From assembly GCF_020906515.1 (NCBI RefSeq), contig NC_085849.1, forward strand, positions 4,402,001 through 4,466,000: a stretch of 64,000 bases of DNA. The letters run 5' to 3'. The position numbers were made by a program, and so were the translations under genes. The notes under the pieces were generated by a model that saw only the letters and a list, made by a program, of their open reading frames with translations, did not search any database and had not been told where the DNA came from. Position 1 is the first letter of the stretch, and every line of letters starts with the position of its first letter. This DNA is from Vanrija pseudolonga (lineage: Eukaryota; Basidiomycota; Tremellomycetes; Trichosporonales; Trichosporonaceae). Of the stretch, positions 48,632 through 58,564 are shown one piece after another.

Positions 48632-50300
48632 ATGTCTGATTCGCTTGAAGAACGCCAGGCGCCCGTCGTGCTCGCGCAAGAGGATGAGCCCCTCGACCTC
48701 TCGCCCAAGCCGGACGACGCGGCGCGCGATCGCCGCCTGCGGTTCCGCCTCGACGCCATCCTCATGACGTACACTGCGCTGTCGTACACGCTCAAGTTCC
48801 TCGACCAGTCAAACTATACATATGCGTACTCGTGAGTACGGAACCCAGGGCGGCAGACTCGGCTTGAGGAGCCGGTGGTGCGAGACTTGGCCTGCCCTGG
48901 AGATATCATCTAGTACACACTGCTGACCTTTCCAGCTCGGGAATGCAAGAAGACCTCAAGCTCTACGGCAACGAGCTGACCTGGATGGGCACCATCTTCT
49001 CCATCGGCTATGTGAGTTTGCCCTCCTCCTTGCCCGTCCTAACGCTCCAGATCCTCGGCACGATCCCCACGCAGATCCTCCTGACGTACATCCGCCCCTC
49101 GTACTTCCTCGGCACGGTCGAGATGATCTGGGGCGTCTTCGTCCTGTGTATGGCGGCAGCAAAGCACGTGAACACGATCTACGCGATGCGCTTCCTCATC
49201 GGCCTCTTCGAGGCGTCCGCGTACCCGGGCCTCATCGCCGTCCTGGCATCGTGGTACACGCCGCGCGAGCTGGGCAAGCGCGTCGCCATCCTCCAGTCGG
49301 CTTCGGCCCTCGGCGCAATGTGGGCCGGATACCTCCAAGCTGCGGTCTTCGCGGGTCTGAACGGCGCGCACGGCCTCCCCGGCTGGAAGTGGGGCTTCAT
49401 CGTCAACGGTGCGATCACGATCCCGGTTGGCCTACTCGGATACTTCTGCCTGCCCGACTCGCCGGCCAACTCGCGTGCGCGCTGGTTGACACCCAAGGAC
49501 ATTGAGTACGCCACGATCCGGATGGCCCGCGTCGGGCGCGCTCCCGCCAAGGGGCTGAGTCGGGCGACCTTGCGCCGCGTGTTTGGCTCGTGGCACCTCT
49601 GGGCCTTTGCCCTCCCCTACGGCTTCTGGGTCATCAACGGCCAGGCTATCGGCTTCCTCATCCTGTGGCTCAAGTCCACCAAGCGCTACTCTATCGTCAA
49701 GATCAACCTCATCCCTACTGGAGGCTACGCGCTTGAGATCGTCACAGCGATTGGGTTCGCCGCCTTGTCCGACTACCTCGGCGTGCGATGGCCGGTCATT
49801 GTGTTGACGGGGTTGATTGGACTGTTCAGCGCCATTGTGCTGACCGTGTGGAACGTGTCGTTTGGGCTCCATTTCGCCGCTCATCTGCTCATCTTCTCCA
49901 CCATCGGCGGCTCGGCACTTATCCTAACCTGGGTGTCTGAGCTGGTCGGCGACGACGCCGAGGCGCGTATCCTCATCGTGGCCATCCTCAACACGCTGGC
50001 CTATGTGTTCAACGCCGCCTTGCCTTGTGGGTACTCCTCGTCGGATTGTCCACTGACCACACAGTCGCCATGTACCCCGCCAAGCAGGCCCCTCACTACA
50101 AGTGGGGCTACCAGATCAGCACCGCGTTCTGGATTGCGGGTGTGGTCATCATCACGGGCATTGGCATCTACGAGCGCAAGACGTGAGTTTGGCGGCAGCG
50201 TGGACACTGCTGATCCGACAGGCGGGGCAAGGCCAAGTCAAACACGGTCGAGGATGCCCTCGTCGAGTCGGCGTCGTTCGAGTCCGAGGACAAGAAATAA
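48632..50300 (+). CDS. MFS permease, Dal5/ACS (anion:cation symporter) type, copy 1
   Basis: A 482-aa twelve-helix permease in exons 48632-48831, 48936-49011, 49051-50026, 50065-50182 and 50222-50300, phases agreeing. Typical of the allantoate/nicotinate/sulfonate branch: FLDQSNYTYAYSSGMQEDL (helix 1 and following loop), LTWMGTIFSIGYILGTIPTQ, RFLIGLFEASAYPGL, then SWYTPRELGKRVAI. The small 39-nt intron at 49012-49050 also keeps the frame if retained. Known relatives carry allantoate, nicotinate, biotin, vitamins or sulfonates. It is transcribed divergently from the GST-TauD gene, so a substrate of that enzyme is a reasonable cargo (inference). Confidence 0.9.
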
Positions 50301-51500
50301 GGGTGCGGTGTTCGAGTGTAGATGTCTTTGGGGTTGGTTTCGTTCTTGGTCTAGCTAGATGCACACACATGGTTGCGGGAGTTATCGCTGCCGTCAAGTC
50401 CGCTCGGCACCGGATAACCGGGTGCGCGGGTCGTCAACGTCTCACGAGATTGTGCAATGGCCCGATGGTGCTGTTCTGAGCCATCCGTAGCCACATCTGA
50501 GCAAGGTCATGTGAGTATTTTGGGAAGCATGCAACAACCGTGAGCCGCGCAGCCCACACGGCAGCACCGACCGATTGGCAGGGGCACAGGCCGGCACAAC
50601 CCATGCGATGACTCCGGCGGGGCGTGCGTGGGGTATGTGCTACGATATCGCTACCACGCGGTTCCGAGGCGATTGGTCGAATGGGGGGTGTATGTGTGTG
50701 TGTGTGGGGGGGGGGGGGGGGGGGGGTGAGCGGCGAGAGTGATGGAGAGAAGCAGTAGACGTCGAAGCCTGGCAGCTGGCTGGGCGCCGCCACTTGCTCG
50801 TGATTGTGCTTCACCTTCGCAGCCCACCAGTGTCAACCTGACGCCGGCATACCGCGGCGACGGAGGATGAGACGCGCCGAAGACGACATATCACCGATGG
50901 AGGACCAAAACAACTCGGCGGGTCCAAGCGCCACATGTCGTGCTCCGTTCGTTCCAATGTCGATCCAGTGGAGACCATGCCGCCGCTGCACATGGTGCGC
51001 GGACATACTGCGCGCGGGAGTCAACGCCAACCACAGTGAACAAGCCGACGGGGTCTGCGGAACTCGAAAGGAGCGTGGAACAGCGATGCATCGAGCCACT
51101 CGTGCACGACTTGTCCGCCTTGCCGGAAATCGTAATCGCAAGGGCCATGTGCCCTCCAGTCTTGGCCACTACAAGCGTCGAGTGTAGCACTTCTCAAAGG
51201 GCCGGCCGGGGGAGATACCATGCCACACGAGAGGACAAGCTCCGTGGCAGCAGCGGGTCACGCGATGCACAGGCACGACTGCCCGCTGCTGCACCCACAG
51301 CCCGGCGGGAGGTCGCAAAAGAGGCCGAGATGGGCGACAGACAGCACGAGGGGCTTATCGGTCAGAGCGCGCGTCCGGGCGCGCGTTTGAGATTGGGCCG
51401 GTCGCGAGCGAGCAAGGGGCTATATATCGCGGTTCCGGCATGCCTTGTGGCCACCATTGCAACTGCGACTTGTCGCTTACCAGACACAGTCGTTATCATC
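50301..51500. other. intergenic region with poly-G run and TATA box
   Basis: 1.2 kb holding the 3' end of MFS 1 and the OPT2 promoter. A GT run followed by about 20 consecutive G lies at 50692-50727. A TATATAT word at 51421-51427 is about 75 bp upstream of the OPT2 ATG. No gene is supported. Confidence 0.4.
50706..50727. repeat. homopolymer G run
   Basis: An uninterrupted run of about 20 G directly after a short GT dinucleotide run. It may be length-variable or mis-sized in assembly. Confidence 0.7.
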
Positions 51501-54238
51501 ATGGGTACTGACAACTTTGAGAAGCGCGTGAGCGTGTTGTTGGTCGGGGGCAGGCTGACGGGGGCGCAGGTCGACGGCGACGTCGAGGTGCTCCCGCCTA
51601 CCGACAAGCTCGATGCCGAGGCCGTTGCCGACCTTGCTACGGGCGAGTAAGTGGCGCCGCTCACATTCCCTCCGGTCCACCACTTACCACCGCGCGCAGC
51701 ATCACGACCCGCGCCGACCTCCTCGCGGTCGAGGACAAGCTGCACCTCATGCCACCGGAGCGTGCGCGCAAGGTCATAAAGCAGGTGTACGACATGCACC
51801 GGTACGACCAGAACTTCAACGGCGAGCTGCTTTCGCGCATCGAGACGTTCCTGTTCGGCAGGGACGACCTCGAGGGCGAGAAGCACGACGAGCTCGTGCG
51901 CGAGATGCAGCTCGAGGCGCTGCTCGTCACTGAGAACTCGCCGTACGCCGAGGTCCGCGCCGTCGTGGATAACTGGGACGACACGACCCTGCCGAGCTTG
52001 ACCTTCCGCGTGTGGTTCATCGGACTCATCTTCGCCGGCGCCGGCGCTTTCATCAACCAGCTCTTCTCGATCCGCCAGCCGGCCGTCTACGTCTCGAGCA
52101 ACGTCGCGCAGCTGCTTGCGTGGCCTGCGGGCAAGTTTGTCGAGCGTATCACGCCCCGTGGCACATTCCTCAACCCCGGTCCTTTCAACAAGAAGGAGGT
52201 GGGTAGCGCCGGCACAGAGTTCCTCGCTGACGACACAGCACATGCTCATCACCATCATGGCCGCCGTCGCGTTCAACACCCCTTACACCAGCTACATTGT
52301 CTTTGCGCAAGCCATGCCGCAGTACTTCAACCAGTCGTACGCTAGGAAGTACGGCTACCAGATCCTCAACTCGCTCGGATCCAACTTTGTGGGGTACGGT
52401 CTTGCTGGCCTGACGCGCCGGTTCATCGTGTTCCCGTCCTTCTGTGTGTGGCCGAGTTCGCTCACCACCCTGGCCATCAACAAGGCCTTCCACTCGGACG
52501 ACGCGGGCAGCGTCCCTGGCCCGTTCAACCGCATCTACTCGATCTCGCGCATGAAGTTCTTCCTCATTGCATTCGTTTCAATGTTTGCATACTGGTGGTT
52601 CCGTGAGTGGCGAAAACTTGGTGGCGGACGGATGCTAATTTCACGGCAGCCGGCTTCATCTTCACCAACCTCTCCGTCTTCAACTGGATGTCCTGGATCG
52701 CACCGCACAACCAGGTGTACAACAACCTCGTGGGCTTCAACAACGGGCTCGGACTGTTCAACATCTGGCCCACGTTCGACTACAACATCCCCTCGTGGAA
52801 TGGCTGGACGCCACTCTCGATCCCCCTCTTCGCCGTCCTCAACCAGTTTGCCGGGCAGTGCCTCGGCGCTGTGATGATCCTGGGGATGTACTACGGGAAC
52901 GCCTTTGACACGGGCTACTTGCCCATCAACTCAAACAAGCTCTACGACAACAAGGGCAAGAGGTACAACGTCACGCGCATCATCGACGAGAACACTAACT
53001 TTGTCGAGGAAAAGTACCAAAAATACTCGGAGCCTTTCATGGCCGCGGGCAACCTCACCATTTACTTCTGGTTCTTCGCATGCTACTCAGCTACCGTTTC
53101 CTACACCTTCCTGTACCACAAACTCGAGGTCGTGAACGGCTTCAAGGGATTCTGGCGTATTGTCAAGAAGCAGTTCAACCGCAACAGCGAGGAGCAGGAC
53201 GAACAGGAGGAGGACCTCGGCCAGGACATCCACTTCCGACTCATGAAGGCTTACCCTGAGGTTCCTGAGTGGTGGTATTTCATTGTCCTGTGCACTGCGC
53301 TCGTTGTCGGCTGCCTCGGTGTCGCCGTCTACCCGACCCACACCACCCCCGCTGTTGTCATCTACGGTATCCTCATGGCTCTCATTTTCGTCGTCCCCGT
53401 GGGCCTCATCACCGCTGTTACTGGTGTTCAGATCACCATGAATGTGCTTGCTGAATTTATCGGTGGTGTCCTCGCCTCTGGCGACGCCCTGGCAGTCAAC
53501 TACTTCAAGATGTACGGCTACATCACCACTGCCCAGGCTGTGTTCTTCGCATCCGACCTCAAGCTGGCCCACTACACCAAGATCCCTCCCCGCCACACCT
53601 TCTACTGCCAGATGGTTGCCACTCTCGTGTCCACGTTCATTTGCACAGCCATCTTCAACTTCCAGATGAGCTTCCCCAACGTGTGTACCTCGGACGCCTC
53701 CTTCGGCATGACCTGCCCAGGAGAGAACACCTTCTTCTCTGCGGCGGTTTTCTGGGGCACGCTGGGTCCTACCAAGGTCTTTGGACCGAGGGGTAGATAC
53801 AAGTCTCTCCTCATTGGCTTCCCCGTCGGAGCAGTCCTGCCCTTCATCACCTTCTATGCTGCCAAGTGGTTCCCCAAGCAGAAGTGGATCCGCAACATCC
53901 ACCCCGTCATGTTCTGCGCCGGCGGTCTCCTCTGGTCGCCCTACAGCATGTCCTACATGTGGCCCATGGTTATGATCACTTGGTTCTCCTGGGGCTACAT
54001 CAAGCCCCGATACCTCGCCTTCTGGTCCAAGTACAACTACGTCCTTGCCGGTTCCTGGTCTGCGGCCATTGCCATCGCTGCCATTGTCATCTTCTTCGCC
54101 CTCGAGATCCCCAATGTCAACCTCGACTGGTGGGGAAACAACCCCCTGCCCGACGACGCTTGCGAGTCGGTCGCGTGCAGGTACCTCCCTATTCCTGACA
54201 AGGGCTACTTCGGCCGCGCTCCGGGCACGTATGCCTAG
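51501..54238 (+). CDS. OPT-family oligopeptide/glutathione-type transporter (copy 2)
   Basis: An 851-aa transporter in exons 51501-51527, 51570-51646, 51700-52198, 52239-52602 and 52650-54238, in phase throughout. The hallmark NPGPFNKKEH starts at aa 193. Further family marks are FGYGLAGL-like VGYGLAGLTRRFIVFPSFCV, SYTFLYHKLEVVNGFKG, WWYFIVLCTALVVGCLGVAV and the ending FGRAPGTYA. The N-terminus is much shorter in acidic residues than copy 1, and the two copies differ widely, so they are old paralogues and not a recent tandem copy. The first intron (42 nt) keeps the frame if retained. The gene converges on a TauD-type dioxygenase only 148 bp away. Confidence 0.93.
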
Positions 54239-54386
54239 GTAGCCCCGCTGCCACTTACGAATCATAATGGGGTCGGAGACCGACCATAATCGTCTATTTT
54301 GCTGAACTGTGGGATACGTGCATAGAAGCTATGGGTGGACGCCGACGTCCACAGTTGGAAATTTCTCCCCGATGAATACTCGATGT

Positions 54387-55525
54387 TTATGCCACTGGTT
54401 CGTCTCTGGCAAATGTTGGCTTGGCGCCGTAGGGAATAATACGGACCATGTGCCTCCGTGCCCCAGCTTCAAAGTCTGGAATGGCAGTGTGCGCCGCTGT
54501 GCGCTGCATGTCAGTTCGCGTCCCTCTCCCAACCCACCTGGTCCCACACGACAACTGTGCCCGGTGCCCATCGAAGACGGCAGCTAAAGTCGAGGCTCTT
54601 GATGTGGTTGTGGAGGAACCCGAGCAGGTGGTCGCTTTCTTCCGGCTTGAAGCCCTTGACTGTACGCCCCATGGCGGGGTTGACGAAGAGCGCGGGTTTT
54701 CGAGTCACAGGGTGCGCGATCACAAGCGGGTGGGTCGCATTCACGGCCTCCTTGAGTGCCCGCTCGGTACCGACTCGCGCAACCTCGCCCCGCGACGCCG
54801 AAGTATGCTCAACCTCGAGATTGGCAAGTGTGGCGCGGTACGCTGGCGACAGCGCCTCATACGCCGCAGTAAGCGACGTGAAGGCCGTATCTCCCCCTCC
54901 GTTTGCCGGACTCTCAAGCACCCAGAAGAACGTTGTCGACGGCACGTTCTGCGTAAACGTCTGGTCGATGTGCCAGAAGTCGTAGGTCGTGTGCGGGCCT
55001 AGCAGGTCGCGTAGTGTGCCCCTGGAGGAGTCGGATCAGATCAGATCCCGACCGCACCGGTCCTCACTCACACTTTCTCGTCGGCATACACGACGTGGAA
55101 CTCGGGTCCCGTGCCCTCGGGGTATCCCATAGTGGGATGCTTGTGCAGTGGGCCGAAGTGGGCCACCAGCTCCCGCTGCCTCTCGGGCCCAATGTCCGCA
55201 AAGTCCTGGTCGCGCTGGGTGTGAGTGACCGCGTCGCCATCCACGGACTTACGAAGACGACTACCGCCCGCTCGGCAGCAAGCAGCGCCACCTGGTCCAG
55301 CCCCTCGGATGTCAACTGGCTCAGCTGCACCCCCGACACCTGGGTCCCGATGCGCGGCGTGATGGCCTCGAACGTCGTCGAGCCGTTATCCAGCGCAGGC
55401 AGTGACGGGTCAGCGTGCCTCCCCCGCTCGTCGGCGTCGAACAGCGGCAGATCGATGGGCACGGTCGACCCCTCGGGCCGCACGGGCAGATACGCCGGGT
55501 ACAGCGGTTCGGTGCGGACTGGCAT
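54387..55525 (-). CDS. TauD/TfdA-family Fe(II)/2-oxoglutarate dioxygenase (copy 3)
   Basis: A 338-aa enzyme in exons 55525-55253, 55214-55072, 55021-54538 and 54503-54387 (transcription order), phases agreeing. Marks: N-terminal LYPAYLPVRPEG extension, PRIGTQVSGVQLSQL, VVVF-RDQDFADIG across intron 1, the iron motif FWHIDQT (His156, Asp158), NGGGDTAF, then WDQ-RTAAHTA with distal His305 and MVRIIPYGAKP with Arg321. The facial triad and the 2-oxoglutarate Arg are all present. The last intron is only 34 nt. The closest relative in this window is the dioxygenase part of the GST fusion gene (same NGGGDT and HPVTRK motifs), with copy 1 more distant. It is transcribed head-to-head with MFS permease 2. 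Substrate is unknown. Confidence 0.92.
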
Positions 55526-56058
55526 TGTGCAATGGTTGGGGGCAACATCTGCTCCTCGTCGCCTGATATGTTCGGCTCGAGTGGAGGTCGGCGAATGGCG
55601 GGGGATGGCACCATCACTTTGGCGGACTGGAGGAGTCCGAGGTTTCTTGGCACGCCGCCGTGTTTAGCATCCCGAAAGTCACGACTTGTGACAAAATCCT
55701 GCAGCACGGTGACACGGCGACTGCTGATTCGGTGGCGGCACTTACCCGCTGCACGGAAATCGCACCATCACAGCCCCAGACTTCCAAGCCGATGCGGGCA
55801 TCCTGCGGGCTGACGGACATGGCGACGGGTCACCCTCGGCCTAGTCCGCACCGGCCGCGAAAAGGTCGCACCAGACGCCGGGACATCATCATTTCGACTA
55901 ACGATGGCGATGTGGCGGGGATCCAGGCGTGATACCTCATTGCCCATTCATGTCTTGGCGTGCTCTACTCGAGCTCTAGAAGCGCTGCGGGTTCCCGATG
56001 GCGAGGTATATCAGCGATGAGGAGGGGCGGCAGGAGCTGGCCAACCAGCCACACAACA
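55526..56058. promoter_or_regulatory. divergent promoter, TauD copy 3 / MFS permease 2
   Basis: A 533-bp head-to-head interval. It repeats the arrangement found at 47950-48631 and contains the same two 9-base words, CATCCCGAA (55668-55676) and CGGGTCACC (55826-55834), there 9 bp apart and here 149 bp apart. No TATA box is obvious on either side. Confidence 0.4.
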
Positions 56059-57692
56059 ATGTCTGCCCAAGTTGAGGCACAGCGGCCAGGCCAGGAGCCT
56101 TCGGACTCATGGGTCGTTAGCCTCCTACCCAAGCGATATCGTACGCGCGAGCGTGCGTTACTCCTCAAGCTCGACTTGTTGCTCCTCTCGTGGGCATTCG
56201 TGGCGGGCTTGACCAAGGTGAGGCTTGACGCAGACCACGCTGACGACTCCAGGATATGGACCAGTCCGCCACGACGCAAGCCTACGTCTCGGGCATGAAA
56301 GAGGCTCTGCACCTGAAGTGAGTTGTGCCCGTCGTCCCCGCTCACACCACAGCGGCAACGAGCTGGTCGAGTTCACGACCTTCTTCAGCATCGGGTACGC
56401 GATCTGCATTATCCCCAGCCAGCTGGTGCAGACGCGGATCCGCAGCTCGCTCTTCCTGCCCATCTGCGAGATCATCTGGGGCGCGCTCACGCTCGCGACG
56501 TATGCGAGCAAGAATGCCAAGACGATTTACGCACTGCGTTTCTTTCTGGGCATGTTTGAGAGCACGTCGTGGCCCGGCCTCGTGGCCATCATCTTCAACT
56601 GGTGTACGTGGCAACGTCTTGATTGAAATCGGCGGCCTGGCTAACCCCCCAGACACACCGTCGGAGCTCGGCAAGCGACTGGCCATCTTCGGCGTCTCCG
56701 GCGTCGCAGGCAACATGTTCCTCGGCATTCTCCAAGCAGCACTGTACAAGAACCTGAACGGGCACGCGGGCCTCGCAGGCTGGCAGTGGCTCTTCATCGT
56801 GTCGGGCCTCATCACCATCGCGTGGGGCTTCCTCGGGCTGCTGATCGTGCCCGACTCGCCGTCCAACACGCGGGCGCTTTGGCTCACGCTCGATGAGCGC
56901 AAGCTCGCGTACGACCGCGTCGCAGCGCAGAACATTGCGCCGGCAGAGTTCGTGTCCAAGTCCCACCTGTGGACGCGGATCAAGGCCACCGTCCGTTCCC
57001 CCCTCAGCTGGCTCTTCACGGCCGCATACCTCCAGTTCGCGTGGAGCCAGCGCGCCAACTCATACTTCCTGCTGTATCTCAAGGGCCTGACGCGCGCCGA
57101 CGGGTCCAAGCTCTACTCGACTTACAAGGTCAACCTTCTCCCGCTGGGCGGATACGCCCTCTCCATCGTCTTCAACATCGGCCTGAACGCAATAAGCGAC
57201 CGCTTCCGCTGGCGCCTGCAGATCAGCGTGCTCGCCGCGACGATCCAGCTCGTCGCGTGTTCTGTACTGTCGGCGTGGCCCAACTCGACGCCGACGATCA
57301 TGACGTTCTACTACATCACCTTCACGACCGCTGCTTGGGGCTACGCGCTGATCGCTTGGCTCGCCGAGATCCTCCGCCGCGAGCCCGAGTCGCGCGCGCT
57401 GCTGATCGGCGTGGTCGTCACCCTCACATATGTCGGCCACGCGACGATCCCACTCCGGGCTTGGCGCGTGTCCGACGCACCCCGGTACCCCATTGGCTTC
57501 CCCCTCGCGACGGCTTTCGCGGCGGGCGGAATCGTCAACCTCTTCGCTATTTGGTGGTACGTGCGCCGTCACCCCGAGCTGGTGGAGCACGGCTTCGGCG
57601 GAGTGCCGGACGAGATCGAAGAGGGGGAGGTTGATGGCAAGGCTGCAGAGGCAGATGAGGAGTTTGGGCACGACAGCAAGGTTAGAGTGTAG
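56059..57692 (+). CDS. MFS permease, Dal5/ACS type, copy 2
   Basis: A 504-aa permease in exons 56059-56217, 56253-56317, 56353-56603 and 56653-57692, phases agreeing. Two of the introns are 35 nt. Features: LLKLDLLLLSWAFVAGLTKD (helix 1), YVSGMKEALHLNGNELVEF (loop), FTTFFSIGYAICIIPSQL, then RFFLGMFESTSWPGLVAII, which is the Dal5-branch motif after helix 4. The C-terminal tail is acidic. It is clearly related to MFS permease 1 but well diverged. Its position, divergent from TauD copy 3, mirrors that of permease 1. Likely cargo is an organic anion such as a sulfonate or allantoate-like molecule, by family and context only. Confidence 0.88.
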
Positions 57693-58564
57693 TGGGATGC
57701 ATTGCAGTTAGGGGCTTTGGAAGTTGCGTCATACACGGCTTGGATCGGGACTCCCGCGGAGGCGTGACCAGTCAGCATCTCTTTGTCCAACCTCACCTTG
57801 TTCCACATCTCGCATTTACCGAGCAGCAACCTTTCATCATTGGCCGCGGTACTTCGAGTCCGAAGCAAGATATCTCGGGGCTGCTGTCGGACGACGATGC
57901 GGCGGGCAACCCGACGGCGGGCAAGCAGCGCAGCGGGGGTACCGATGGAGGACCCTCCTCGGAGGTCGCCGGAGTAACTAACTGGTCTACACCTCCCTCG
58001 GCTTTCTTGGCAGTAGGCGCTCACTCAAACACCAACACCGGGACCCAGGAGGGCCAGGCCTCAAGTGCGAACAAGGGACACAGTGGCCGAGAATCCAGCG
58101 CATTGCATAGCGAGGTCGTGCCCGCCGCTACCGCCGTCGGTACCCCCTTCCTCCAGTGATATCTCGCCCACGGCTCCCCCATGGCAACCCACATGCCAAG
58201 CACATGTCCGTCCCTACGCCTCCGCTCCTGCACCGCTGGACGACCCCTCTAATCTCGGATCAACTTGGCGACCCTACCAGAGCGTACTTAACGAAGATAC
58301 CGAGCTCCTATTCGGCCGACCCATATCTGATTAGCACGGCAGCGGCTCACACCTGGAGTTGGTCGCTGAAGATGAGGTGCTCATCGAGGTGCCAAGACAG
58401 CGAGCGTCCACTGCACAATTTTCACTCACGAGCTCATACATGACTACATTCCACAGCAAAGCCGTTGTGCTCGCCATCCTCGTCAACTAGCTCGGCCGAT
58501 CATCACCATGCATGCGTTAGGTGCGCGGCCTACCGCCGCCATATAAGCACCATCGTCCGCAGGG
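57693..58564. other. intergenic region
   Basis: About 870 bp between MFS permease 2 and the siderophore-type transporter. No exon is supported. A TATAAG word near 58540 is only about 25 bp before the ATG at 58565, so either the leader is very short or the ATG at 58592 is used. Confidence 0.35.

Noticed and set aside
53087-54265. A 392-codon minus-strand frame opposite OPT2
   Set aside because: Antisense shadow with the same acidic composition; OPT2 has family motifs in the plus frame.
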